A stretch of 64,000 bases of DNA from Acanthochlamys bracteata (taxonomy: Eukaryota; Streptophyta; Magnoliopsida; Pandanales; Velloziaceae), in contig CM034126.1 of assembly GCA_019914995.1 (NCBI GenBank), positions 6,143,001-6,207,000 on the forward strand, in the 5' to 3' direction. Of the stretch, positions 46,429-59,079 are shown in pieces. Positions within the stretch are counted from its first letter, which is position 1. Each line of letters opens with the position of its first letter. Under the pieces are notes generated by a model, which searched no databases, had not been told where the DNA came from, and was given only the letters and a program-made list of their open reading frames with translations. The position numbers and the translations under genes were made by a program.

Positions 46429-48904
46429 TTAGTGATTAGATAAAAGTTGATTACTTGACTGACGAATAGCGGTGTGGACTCGTTTTTGTTATAATCTACA
46501 AATCTACAAATCAGACGAGATTTGTTTGTGATCAATCGATCAATCATGTTTTTAAACTAATTAATTGAGTCGGTATTCTAGCATATATATAGGTTTCCTT
46601 TTTGAATTTTCTCAAACAACAGTTATTCTGGTGCCTATAATACATAACATGTTAAACTACACATAGATATAGAAATAACTAAATGCTCTTCGTGAATAAC
46701 AAAATATAGTCGAGTACATGAAGAAATTTTGGTTGATATGGTTTGATTCATCATGCTGCGGCCAAATATTTCAATCACAGAGTGCTTTTTTGAACTCCAG
46801 ATAAGTACTTTAACTATGCTATGAACTTTATTAATTCTTCTGTCTTTATGACGAGAATGTTGTTGTTGTTGCCTCTTCTGATAAGTGCTACCACAACCCA
46901 TACATATCGACCAAACATTTGGTGATTTTTGCAGTGCTCACCTACTAACTTTTATTTATTACTTGTAATAATGTAGCTTGTGGATGCCATTTTGGGATTA
47001 TTAATTTAAATCTTCTAATAGTGTAAATATTCCGTAGGGTATCATGTAGAGTTTTATTTATTTGTGGGGCGAAGGATCTGTGATACTAGCAATCGACACG
47101 TTCCTGCTTTAGATGTATAATAGACGCATTCGTTTTGAATTGCAGCAAATCAATATTACTAGTAATTTATGCATCTAGAGAAAAATCAAAGAGCACTTGA
47201 GAGATTTCATACAAGTGGTTAATTAAGTTTAATTAAGTTGGCTTGATGATGGTGGTTAAGAGAAAACTTTTGGGTGTTAGAATTTTAGAATGTCTACTTA
47301 TGACCATAGATGTCTTGTGTTCATGATGATGAGTTGTTGGGTTGTTAATTGTTAGTTGCTTTGCTTAAAGAATACTTGTTGTACTATGTTTCTTTTTTCT
47401 ATAGTAACCATTAAGGAGTTAGTGATCACAGGTTAAGGTGAGAAATTAATGAATATGATTTTATGGCAAAAGAGGAAAGAAGCTTTTGAAGGCACACGCG
47501 ATGGTTAGTTCTTTTGAGCATCTTCCTTACAAAGAGAAAGGAAATGTTCTGCATTGGTTCTAGGAATAGAATGAGCTAGAAACATCAAGGATGCCTTTCT
47601 TACTTTTAATGGACCTAATTAGAAGGAATGGACATTAAATATATTGAGGTTCTCAGAAGGTTTGTGTTTATTTTTACTTTGTTCATTTGAATGCTCTAGC
47701 TTTGCTCTTTTAAGAATTTATCCTATAATATATTAGTTGGCTGGCTACTTTAGGAATAGACGGCTAGTTTGTTGATCTTTGTGAAGTTACATACATTGTG
47801 TTTATCTTGAAATAAATTTATTTTTCTAAAACTAAATTAAAAAATTAAAATTAAAAATAGTTTATAAAAATAAAATTTTATATAAACTTTATATTAATAT
47901 AAGCTTTAAAAATAAATTTGACAAAAAATTTAATAGATAAAATTATTTTAAAATTTTTGCTTATTTTACATGAAAATTGAATTTAAAAAAAAAGATGAAT
48001 TTAAGATGTTGGTAAATAAGCCCATAATTTTCTAGATATGAACATTATTTGTGTCCACGTATAGCTCAAGTATCAAATGATAATAAATTATTTGAGATAT
48101 TCTTTGTCCAAATGTACAGAATACAAATATAAAACATATACAAAATAGAATTTGTTACTTCACATAAAGTGACTTACAAAAATGATTTTTTGAGAAAATA
48201 TGAAGTTGCCTTTAATCCGCTCTTTTTTCTTATCTTGCTGGATGCTACTTTTGTTGATTTGCTTGGCTTTGCAAATATAATGTGCTCCCTCAAGTCTCAA
48301 TTGCTCAATTAAAAAATATATATACTAGAAGGATCCAATATTAAAAATTCTATTTGGAATAACTACATACTTCAAAAAATATATTTTTTTTCTAAAAATA
48401 AGCTTTCAGAATTTTTCTGTGGTATTTCAAAAAAAAATTTTGTACATTCAATTATTCTATAGCGTAGTGATTTATCTATATTTTTAAATATTTGATTTTT
48501 TTTTTTTTTGGATTATGTTTTTAATTTTGAAAGCTTTAAAAATTTTTGCCATGGGACGCCAACATGGAGCCTAAAGCTATGAACTATTGGGCTTCAATTT
48601 TGGAACGAATGTTAGCATAACAAGCCCGACAGTTATTGCTTCAAATTGGCAAGAAACCCCTATCATACAAATAACTTCTAGTTTGGTATATTTAAAGTTC
48701 CTCGTGCGTAGCAACCTTAAATTAAAACTTTTGTTCAGAGATATCCATTTAATTTACTTTCTGTAATTAACACTTCAAAAATAATAACATACCAAAGTAA
48801 AAATAATTATAATAAAAAATATCTAAGTATTTCGTTATAGTAGCAATTACTAAGCAAGAATGATTTTTTCTTAGAAATAGAAGGCACAAGTTACAAGTTT
48901 TAGG

Positions 48905-49118
48905 CACCGTTTTGGCACTGCATTTGAAAAAAATTTCATTCCAATTTTTTATTTTATATTTTTTTAAATATTATTTATAATATTTAATAAAATATATTTT
49001 AAAAATTTTAAAATATAAAAAATAAATTTTATAAAATATTATTATTATTTATTATTATTCATTTTTAAATTAAAAAAGTTCATTTCAATATTCTCAAAAT
49101 CTTCTAACGTCCCTTCAA
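48905..49118. repeat. AT-rich MITE-like block
   Basis: Starts CCGTTTTGGCACTGCATTTG and ends TTCTAACGTCCC around an almost pure AT core rich in AAAATATTT words. Same general design as 51792-52040. Confidence 0.35.
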
Positions 49119-50029
49119 ATGGTTAAATTTAAAAGTTTTCTTACAGTAATCTCCATTCGAAGATAATAGTAAATTTTGTTAAGAAATAAAGTGAAAAGTC
49201 TGAGCATATAATTTTTTTGAAGTATGACACTATAGTTTTGTTTATGTTATTAACTACCTGTTTACATTAATAGTAAAGGTCCACATTGAATTAGAGGAGT
49301 ATTACTATTAAAATAATACCGATAATGTGCAGTATAATATTGTCAATTAAATAAAATAAACTTGGAATTGAGGTTATCTTTGAAGTTATGAACCAAGTTG
49401 GTGATTACTCAAATTTAATAGTCACCATAAAGAAACAGCAGTTGAGAGATCAGCTATTCACTTCGGAAGTGATGTAGGTACGTTGCTAGGAATGCATTAT
49501 GGTTTCTAATCCATCACAATTGGCTTCAATGTGCGACCTGTTTGGCTCTCTATTTGTTAATTTAACTGATTATCTATTTGTTTATTCGTTTTTGCAAACG
49601 GCGTTCAATCGAGTCCTAATTAATGAAAGCACTGTATACCAGGTATTAGAATTTCTTCTACTTATGAACAAACTATTTGAATGAATCTAGTCAATGTAAC
49701 ACAACATGAGAACTTCTGCTATTTTTTGGTGTTTGATATATTTGCTCCGATACAATCTGAAAGCATGTAATGATAGCGTCGGCTAGATGAAATAGCAGGC
49801 ATTGCAAATCAACTCCAAAGTACTTCACAAGTGAACAAGTGGGATTTAGCTGCTTCCGAAAATCATTCATATTTTCAAGTGACCTTTTAGTTACTTCAAT
49901 GTTGATGTATTTCTTTTTACTTTGAAAGTGAATTTCTAAAAGAAAATTTTATAAAGTGCTTTTTAAAAAATAGTATTAGGGGTTCAAATTCAGTTAGTTT
50001 GAATTATTAGCAAAGAAATTTAAAAATAA

Positions 50030-50235
50030 ATATTCAAATAATAAACTAAGCTATCTAATTTAAAAATAGACTAACAATTCATTATGAGTTGGGCCAAATG
50101 TCTCTGACTTTATAAACTTAACAATCCATGTTTTTAATAATTCCACATTAACTGTATGCAGAAATAAATATATATTTATATGTGTAAAATATTAATTTAA
50201 ATGATTGGCTATTATTAATTTGAAAATGTGATCCT
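50030..50235. repeat. Dispersed repeat copy A with USE/TATA-like module
   Basis: Aligns with 54805-55010, sharing TCTGACTTTAT, CTTAACA, TTAATA-TTCCACATTRA and a TATTTATAT box in the same order. Here the USE-like word is degenerate (ATTCCACATTA). Confidence 0.5.
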
Positions 50236-51791
50236 ATAATTGAGCCAGTGAGAACAAATTTTTATGAAAATATATAGAAATTATTGTCAAAGTGATTTTT
50301 TCACAAAATGTATCCCTTCTGTAGCAAAAATAACAGTCTTCTTCTTCTTGCGACCTCCCAAGACTCGCTTCCATATTCATTATTTTCATGCAAGTGAACG
50401 GGCCTAAGAATGGATGAACATTATCAGTCCATCTATGTAGCTGATGTGGGCTACATTTAGGCTTGATTACAAAATCGTGATGGACTTGTAACTCAAATGA
50501 AAGAGCTTCAAAGGTTCATTTGACATTTTTCTACCAAAGAATTTGTCAGAGGTACGATAATCATGATGGCAATGCCTGAGCCAATAATATGAGCAGCAGT
50601 ATTTGGCTCCGCAATTGGTATTGTCTTTGTAATCCATTTCCCAATTGGCTTCACTTATATGGCGCTATGCATACTTGTGTTTTCGTAAATGTTAAAAAAT
50701 ATCATCAAACTAATTTGTCTTATAGAAAAAAGAAATAAAGATAATAAATTTATTACAATCAACTCAAGAATGTCCTAGATCGATAATATTCCAGACATAG
50801 GCTCCAATCAACAAAATTATACCTAACAACATGTATCTATCTATCTAGTAGTTAATTAGCAAGCAAGTTTACGTCAAGCAGTACTTATCAAGTGAAACTA
50901 ATCACAACTTGTCATGAAATTCAGTAACCATCAATAATGTTTTGATCTCGTAAGAAAGCACTAAATAATCCTTTCCTTAAAACCTAAGCCAAGTGGAAAG
51001 AACAAAGCAGGAATTGCCAAAATCCAGGAAATTTGATAGCGTTCATATTAAATATTGCACAAGTGTTAGATTCTGAAAGCAGATAAAAAGCAGCTTTCAA
51101 AGCGACAGTTTGCGGAGAATGCTCCGGATATTTTGTTTCATTGCAATTGAAGAGAAAGAAGAACCGAGAAATGATGTAGTTGGCTAGTAAGCATTAGCAT
51201 GGGCCAGAATAGGGAAGATTTATGAATGAATAAGGTGCATGTACGTAGAGCTTAAGGATTGAAGACAAACATATGAATGATGTGGAAAATAGAAATGGAT
51301 AACGATGAAATTATTGAAGTGGATCCAATAGTTCATCGCCGCGTGACTTCCCTTCAGTTGAAGTGGATTTCTAGAATTTAAGAAAGAACCGAAATCCTCG
51401 GATTCAGGTCGGAGTTGAAAGATATACAGTAAACTTTGCTGATATATCGATTGGGGTTCTACTATTATTAATAATTGTAACAGAATTATAGGCAACACAG
51501 AAGGTCTTCCTGGAAAGGTGAAATTAATTGGAGGAGATCATAGATGAACATTGTTTATTAATTGCCCGACCTGTTGTTTTTCGGATTCAGATAAGTTCAT
51601 CTCCGATGGTGAAGAACTTGACCAGGGAAAGTTTTTTAACTTCTACTTTGATGAGAGCGGTATAACTAAAGTTGTAATACCTTGCTTGCCCGAGTCAACG
51701 TTTTAGGTACTAGTGTGCCTATCAGAGTAATTAGAAGGGCACACCAAAACACCAAAGCTAGCCTTGCTAACTTGCCTCCAAAATTCTGGAT

Positions 51792-52040
51792 GCGTTTAGA
51801 ATTAATTATGAAATAAAATTTTTCTGAAATAAAAAATATTTATTTTTTTAAAAAATAAGTTTTATTTTTTTTATTTTTAGAAAAATAAAAAAAATATATA
51901 ATAAAAATATTATTACGTAAAAAAATTTTTATACTATTTAAATTTTTAAATAAAATTTTTAAATATTTATAAAATATATATTGAAAAATATAAAATAAAA
52001 AAAAGTTAAAAATTAGAGTTTGAAATGTGCTTCTAAACGC
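51792..52040. mobile_element. AT-rich MITE-like element with 10-bp inverted ends
   Basis: Perfect terminal inverted repeats GCGTTTAGAA (51792-51801) and TTCTAAACGC (52031-52040) enclose 229 bp of almost pure A and T. No target duplication could be recognised. Confidence 0.55.
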
Positions 52041-52084
52041 GCTCTCTATGCATCAAAAAGTGATCAAATCACATGTTTAGGTGA

Positions 52085-52290
52085 TGGTTAGAAGTACTGT
52101 TTAATTATTTTTTATTTCATATTTTTTAATAAATATTTTTTAATATTTATTAATAAACACTTTTTGTATTTTAAAAAATTTTACTTAATAAGATTTATTA
52201 TTGCTTATTTTTAATAATTTTATTGTGAACAAAATAATATAGCTTTTTTATTATTCGTTCTAAATATTTATTTTTTAAAAGCACTTTTAA
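52085..52290. repeat. AT-rich block adjoining the 51.8-kb element
   Basis: Same composition and word content (TTTTTAATAAATATTTTT) as its neighbour. The ends are not clear. Confidence 0.3.
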
Positions 52291-53447
52291 TAAATTATGT
52301 AAATCACAGCTAAGCATTAATTTCAATAAAAAGCCAAGTGATGATAGCATGAGCAACATTATTTTCTAATTCTTGCCGTGTAGGTAGGTTTAGGACCGGA
52401 TTCAAAAAATAAAAGACTAGCTTTGGGTTAACGCAGGGAAGAATGAAGAATGGCACTAGCATGAATAAAGCACGGTGCATTATATGCTTTTGTAATGCGC
52501 GCTTTCGGTTGCCAAAGATTTTCAAACGGAGCATATTAAAAATAAGTACAGATGACCATTGGTCCCCTTAGTGGTTGTCGAAGGATCTTTGTTAGTTTAA
52601 TTAACACGGATTATATTGTTTTTGTTTATTTAAGAGAAATAGTCATGATTAGCATGAGATCACTTTGCAATTGCTCAATATTCCCCAAATCTCCCTTTGT
52701 TTTTGCTACAGAAATATCTGGCTAGGTTTGCTCTCAAAGTATAACACTTTATTTAGATGCTTGTAAAGTTATTTTCTATTATTTTTGAAGTTTTTCACAG
52801 TACTTGATTTGTTTCAAAACGCATTAATTAGGAAAAGTTTCTTTCATTATATACCAAAAAGAATTTTTTTTCTTTTACCATGTGGATCTGTGGGATAAAA
52901 GTATATGTATGTCTGGGGATGCATTATGCTATTGAAAAGGCCCGCTTCTATTCTGGGTTTTTTTGTATTTTACACACTTCATTTTAAAAATTGAAAAGAA
53001 TATCTCAAAATTTCATCAGGTTTTTAGTCATTTATAACAATAAAAAAATTATACGACATTAAGAAATACATGATCCATCATATCCAAATAAAACTTTTTG
53101 ATTCTAAAATAGTATTTAGGTAGTATTCTGGATGAGATCTTAAGCAACATAAACAATTTAAGTTCGATGACTGTGTAAGCCGTTTACTCATTAAGCTTTT
53201 AATGGAGTCAAAACACCATTATAATTTATAAATCTTGATTTGTAAGCATATAAAAGGTGAAGTTGAACTTGAAGTATTTGAAATTACAATTAAGGTTGTG
53301 ATTTCAAAACCAACTTATAATAGAACATAAAATAAAATTTTAAATCTTGTGATCATCTGCCTCTCTCTTTTTTTCTATATATATATATGAGTGGTGATAA
53401 GGAAATCACCCACTTTATGTGACTCTCATAGAGGACGTCTTTTTTAG

Positions 53448-53740
53448 GTTGCTCAAACTCAAATTTTATCGTTAGATATGAAGAACTATAGATTAAAATT
53501 TTTGTGATAAAATTCAAATCAATTAGACCACCAGTCGATTTCTATACAGTATCTTAATCAAGATCACAGAAAAAGGAAAACTAAAATACATATGTATTGC
53601 CTCTTGATCAAGATATTAGATGGAGATTGATTCGTGATCCAATTGAGATAAATTTTTTTCACAAATATCTTAACTATAGTTCTTCATGCCCAAAAGTGAA
53701 AATTAAACTTAAAGCATACTAAGTAAGGGGTGCCTATTAT
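53448..53740. repeat. Foldback (inverted-repeat) element
   Basis: ATGAAGAACTATAG at 53478-53491 is exactly inverted at 53674-53687. Similarity extends on both sides of this 14-bp core, including TTTTTGTGA inward. The centre has a second inverted pair around ATCTTAATCAAGAT and CTTGATCAAGAT. No coding sequence. Confidence 0.6.
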
Positions 53741-54233
53741 GGGGTGCGATAGCACTATCGTCGGTACTATACAATGTCCAACTGTGTCTGAAGTCAGACA
53801 TTTCGATCACGAATTTAACGATATATATTCGAGTAGTTGGTTTTTACAATTTCAGATACAGTTTCAGTCCTCTTTGTAATCAAATGCGTCACTATATATA
53901 TTTGTATCGCGCAGATCGCGAAGAGTCGCAAGGTCGCACAATTTTATTTAATAATAAATTTGTGAATTCTTTCAAAAATATGTTGTTATCCGACTAGGAA
54001 GAAAGTAGACTTTTATTCAAAAGACTCAAGTTTAAGTACTAATGAGTGATTCTATTTTAAATTTTATAAAAAATTTATTATAAATTGGCTCGTACTGGAT
54101 TGCACAAGACAACACTGGATCATGCTGAGTCTTGTACGTTTCCATTCAATGCATCGTATGCGACCACATGCGACTTTCTGCGACAAGTATTAGTCCACTT
54201 AGTAGCACTTAGGTCATATTTGGGTGTAATTCG

Positions 54234-54312
54234 GTTGCACCTAGTGCGATCATGTGTGACCAATACAACTCTATACGATCCGGTGTATCGCATATGATCA
54301 CACTAGGTGCAA
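54234..54312. repeat. Strong hairpin with GTTGCACCTAGTG arms
   Basis: GTTGCACCTAGTGCGATCAT (from 54234) pairs with the inverted copy ending at 54312. The arms are about 27 bp, with 24 or so matches, and a loop of about 23 bases. Degenerate ATGCGAC words lie just upstream (54150-54185). Confidence 0.6.
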
Positions 54313-54804
54313 CTGTAGTAGACCCGAGTTTGATCAGGTTAATTTCATTTCGACCTAATATTAACTAAATGTCGACTTCCTTTTTGACGTAGCATTGACT
54401 TTATATTGACATCATTTCGACCTATTATCAACTTCCTATTTGAACTTATATTTTGACTATTATATTAATAGAATCGCTTATAATTAATGCTGAAAGTGAT
54501 GTTTTAGCTGGCGACAATCCCACTATATATCATTTATTGGATAGAATATAGACACATGTGTACACACATCGACCAAAGTGATTGACGAGATCTCTAAATT
54601 CAATATATACGGTTGGATATAAAGAATCATGAATTAGAATCATGTTGAAAAAATTTGAACTCAATAGGAATACAAATTATTGGGCCTATAAATTAAACTA
54701 TACTCGAATTTGTAGCGTGTAGGATTTGATGGTTCTGAATGAAATACGAACTAAATTGGTGGATTATGATTGGATTAGTAGCGTATAAGCATACGATGCT
54801 GTCC

Positions 54805-55010
54805 AAATAAAAAAACAAAGTAGCTAACTTTGAGGTGGACTAGCAACTCGTTTTAAATTGAGATAGGTGAACTCTGACTTTATTGGCTTAACAGCTCACG
54901 CTCATTAATAGTCCCACATTGAATAGGTACTGAAATGTGTATGTATTTATATATGAAGATGCTAATTCTTAAAAAGCTAGCCACTCTTTTAGTATGGAAA
55001 TCAGATCCTA
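54805..55010. repeat. Dispersed repeat copy B with USE/TATA-like module
   Basis: Homologous to 50030-50235. It carries GTCCCACATTG at 54911-54921, close to the plant snRNA upstream sequence element RTCCCACATCG, and TTTATATA at 54946-54953, with 24 bp between. No snRNA sequence follows. Confidence 0.55.
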
Positions 55011-55801
55011 TCCAACTCGATCTCCATTAGAGCTTTTGATCAACATGACATAAAAAATAAAAATTGACAAAATTATATATATATATATATATATAATTTT
55101 ATTTTGATTAAGGTTTTTGATGAAATCGATTCGTTTTTCGATTGAGTTGAAATTTTGTTAATATATTTTCAACCTTTGATTATTCATATCTATCGATAGA
55201 GATTAGATTTAGAAATATCACCGATTATTATTTACAAATATGTGCATATATATATATATATATAATGCATGAAATTCGTACATCAATTCTCTAACAATTA
55301 ATTGGTGAACCGGCAATAAGAATCATCCTCAATTTAGATGTTGTTGAGCGTTACTTATCAACCCTCTTCTCCATTTTATTTTTTAAATATTTCAGTTATA
55401 GTATTTCTAATTATTTTAAAATTATAATTATAATTATAATTATACAAAATTTATGTATGTACTTTATTTTTAAGAAAAACAAAAAAAATTTTACGATATT
55501 TGAAATTTAAATGATACATTATACTAAATTTATATATGTATTTTTATTTTTTTAAATATAAAACAATTTACTATAAAAAAATTTTCAAATAAAAATTTAA
55601 AAATAATTTCTAGTTTAAGTAACCCCAAACCGGAGAATCCGAACAGTCACTACCATCAAAATTTCCGCGTCCGCTGTGTACATGAACAAATTAAAACCCG
55701 CTGACGGCGCGGAAATCAAAACCGCGGAGAAAAATCGAGAACAAGGACAACACTGTTGGCGTGCAACAGCAACGCTGAGAGAACCCAACAGTCTCGCTGG
55801 C

Positions 55802-55852
55802 CACGTGCTATTCCAACCTGGAATCCAATGAACCTCCCTTCCACGTGTCAGT
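55802..55852 (+). promoter_or_regulatory. Two G-box/ABRE elements of the first PM19 gene
   Basis: CACGTG at 55802-55807 and CACGTGTCAGT at 55842-55852. ACGTGTC is the classical ABA-response element core, fitting the known ABA and dehydration induction of this family. Confidence 0.7.
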
Positions 55853-55872
55853 CACCTGCCCCTTCTCTTCAC

Positions 55873-55879
55873 TATATAT
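55873..55879 (+). promoter_or_regulatory. TATA box of the first PM19 gene
   Basis: TATATAT in TTCACTATATATTTC, 131 bp upstream of the ATG and 20 bp after the CACGTGTCAGT element. Confidence 0.7.
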
Positions 55880-56003
55880 TTCTCTTGTTGTTCTCTTCTC
55901 CGCCGCAAACACACAAGAAGGCAACTAGTTTCAGTAAGAACAACTCACTACTTTAATATACTTGTTCCGGATTTTGGAAAACAAATTAAGATTTACAGCA
56001 GAA

Positions 56004-56721
56004 ATGGGCATGCTGGGAAGAACAATGGCGGCACCGTTGCTTTTCTTGAACCTTGCCATGTACATTGTTGTCATTGGGTTCGCTAGTTGGGCTCTCAACC
56101 ACTTCATCAACGGCCAAACCAACCATCCTGGTATACAATTAACCAAATTCCAATGTCTTCTTTTTCTGCAATGAAGCTTTTACTTCCGAAAAAAATCTAG
56201 AAGTTACTGAAAATTGTTTTCTTGACTTAACAGGTTTGGCTGGAAACGGTGCCACATTCTACTTCCTAGTGTTTGCAATCTTGGCTGGTGTGGTCGGTGT
56301 GGTATCCAAGCTCGCCGGTGCACTACATCTCAGGGCATGGAGAAGCGACAGCCTCGCCGGTGCTGCCTCTGCTTCACTCATTGCATGGGCAATCACCGCT
56401 CTTGCCATGGGGTAATCAATCAATCATTAACAAATCTAATTTCTCATCTCAATCACAAACAAAATTTGGGATATATCTAATTAACGTTAATTATTGGGAT
56501 TTGAATGTAGGTTGGCATGCAAAGAAATCCACCTTAGCGGATACAGAGGATGGAGGCTCAGGGTACTTGAGGCACTCATAATCATCTTGACATTCACGGA
56601 ACTACTCTACCTGATGTTGCTCCATGCCGGAATCTTTAACAGCAGATACGGGCCTGGATATAGAGACCCTGTCTACGGTGGTGCCGCCGGTGAACCGGTG
56701 AAGGGGACTGCAAGAGTGTAG
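56004..56721 (+). CDS. AWPM-19/PM19-like membrane protein, copy 1
   Basis: Three exons: 56004-56130, 56234-56411 and 56511-56721, with GT-AG introns of 103 and 99 bp; product 171 residues, normal for the family. Four hydrophobic spans are visible: LLFLNLAMYIVVIGFASWAL, FYFLVFAILAGVVGVVSKLA, SLIAWAITALAMGLACK and LIIILTFTELLYLMLLHAGI. Family hallmarks are INGQTNHPG, LHLRAWRSDSLAGAAS, GYRGWRLRVLEA and FNSRYGPGYRD. PM19-type proteins sit in the plasma membrane, accumulate in seeds and under ABA or drought, and in rice one was reported to help ABA uptake; transport by this copy is inference. The start is the second in-frame ATG, MGMLGRTMAAPL, which best matches the family's N-terminus; a longer in-frame start at 55962 also exists. 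Confidence 0.92.
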
Positions 56722-58970
56722 ACATGAATTTAAATGTGTGAAATTCGTTGCTTTAGCTTTTGCTTTTGGTTGTGTCGTGTGTTATTTGCCTCGTACAAGT
56801 ATCTGTCAGCATTATTAGCTATAAAGTGCTCGATTAATTCTGCAATTTGTGAACGCAGTCATTTCTTATTAGTCCAATTATCATAAGATGTGATTATTGT
56901 TGATAAATTTATTAAAAAAATTTAAGTTTAAAATAATTCCTAGCAGTTATAAATGCTTAACCTCTGTGATATCGTTATATTTAAATCAGAGGTAATAGAA
57001 ACGCACAAACAATTCACTAGCAAATTGCTTCTCAAGCAAAATTATTATTACAAGCAGGTTACAACAATAGAACATAAATTATCGAATAGGTCGTACATCA
57101 AATCGGGTTCGAATTTTTAACAATTACATTAATATAAAATCTATAATAATGCGGAGTAAACTATTTGCTTTATAAAATAAGTAATTATTATTCTAGAATA
57201 AAATAAATTATTTAGTTTAAAAATAAATAGATTATTAAATTCTAAACAAATAGATAATAAAGTTAAATTTATATTTTGGTTCAATCTGTTTTAGTATTGC
57301 GTGATAAATTTAAATTTTTTTAAAAACTAATTAATTATGAAAGAAAAGAGCCTAAATAATAATAAATATGCTACCAAAATTGTTAGTAAATAATATAAAA
57401 GTAAATCTTTTTTAATAGTTTCGTTCAGAAATTTTATTCACTTACTTTACTGTTAACTGTATAAATAATTTCGATCGTAGAAGATCTAAACCCAAACCTC
57501 TACTGCTATCCATTGGATTTTTAGAAGATCGTTTGAAAATACTTCAAATAAAAATTTATCTGAAAAAAGTTATTATACAAACTTTCAAAAATTAAATTGA
57601 ACTTTTGATTAAAACAAATATATATATAGTATATATTTAAAAATTTTTTTAATATTGTATAATATTTATAAGAAAATAAAATTTAAAATGAAATTTTATC
57701 GGTACTGCCAAACGATATATTAATTAGAGTACATAAAATACATCAAGCACGAATCATTTGCCACTACTGGCAAGTAACAAAAACGTAAAAATAGAAATTG
57801 TAGGGAAACTAAGTAGAAAATTAAAACACGAATTAAAAAGAAAAGCACTCATAACAGATAACCTTCTAACCCGAATCACTATCTAACTTGCTTCAATTAT
57901 AAATAAACTTGATAAAAAGTAATAGACATATTCGTTTAAAATAAGAAGAAAGAATTATAAACACCTCTGGAGATTGCGCCTAATATAAAGAATTATATAT
58001 TCTGGTTTGAAACGCACGCAGCATCATTACTTTTGGATTGGTTTCAGTAATTCCGCGAACCAAAGTTAACCTAAAAGCAATTAATCAAACAAAAAATTAA
58101 TAGAATATTTGAAATTACCTATAACAAACGATTTTTCTAAAATAAAAAATATTTAAAAAAATATTTTAACATAAAAGGTTATTATTTTTATTTCAAAATA
58201 TACATACAAATTAACAAAAAAATTTATTTATATTTTTGTAATTTAAGATAATTTATAAATATTAAATAATAATTTGTTTTTAAGAATAACAAGTACTGCT
58301 CTAAGCGGCGCCAAATGTAGGAATCTTGTACTTATTAAATACATTGTGCCGATAGTTGGTGAGAAACTAATCAATAAGAAAGCAGTACCTATTGCCCAAC
58401 ACGTTTAGCTCCTTTTGAGTGAACGAATGCTGATACATATCCAGTGCACGTTTGACAATAAAGTTTTTACTACCTTTTCTATTACAAATAAATATTTTAC
58501 TTTTCAAAATATGTTTTACCATACTTAAAAAATAGTAAACTTTAAAAATATATAAATTATACAACATCAAACTTTTTACAAATTCTATAATAATTTTTTT
58601 TTCAAACAAATTTCGAATGCCCTCTTAATCAAATTTTGGTTGGGAAGTGTTTTCAGTCTGCAACCAGTGCAATAGTCTGGAATATCTTGCAGAGTTCCTA
58701 CTAAAATAATACAAAAAAAAATATAAAAGAACATAACCACGGGGAGTTTTGCTTAAATTTTGCAGCACTCCCAACACCTAATTAGGCAGCACTATAGCAA
58801 CCAATAAGACCAACAATAATGAACAATAATAATATCAAACAATAGTTATCAATAAATTAACAATATCAAACCATTTATCAATACAACAGCATCAATACAT
58901 CCATCAACAACATCAATAATAACAAGCTAGACGAATGGAGAACAACTTGATGATTTATGAGAACCTATTG
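56722..58970. other. Intergenic DNA between the PM19 genes, left part
   Basis: AT-rich. It contains an AT-rich repeat-like block at 58120-58290. No gene is recognised. Confidence 0.45.
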
Positions 58971-59079
58971 AACTAATTTACACTGCAAAGATATTTCGAA
59001 GATGTCGAACATCCAGATAAGAGAAAACAAAAATGGTCCTGCCAGATCAACCACTCCACAACAAAAATCAAACTCATAC

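Larger units (their letters stand above)
46432..55615. other. Long AT-rich intergenic region with small repeats
   Basis: About 9 kb without a recognisable gene. It holds AT-rich blocks (47800-48010, 48905-49118, 51792-52290), a pair of related repeats with a USE/TATA-like module, a foldback element and a strong hairpin, listed separately. TA microsatellites lie near 55074-55094 and 55246-55263. Confidence 0.5.

Noticed and set aside
46635-46901. 88-codon minus-strand frame with possible retroelement words
   Set aside because: The resemblance to RNase H is limited to a few residues and lacks motif order.
52310-52534. 74-codon minus-strand open frame
   Set aside because: Weak impression of a coding relic but no family could be named.
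54970-55200. snRNA gene after the USE/TATA-like module
   Set aside because: The downstream sequence has no U1-U6 snRNA features; only the promoter-like module is reported.
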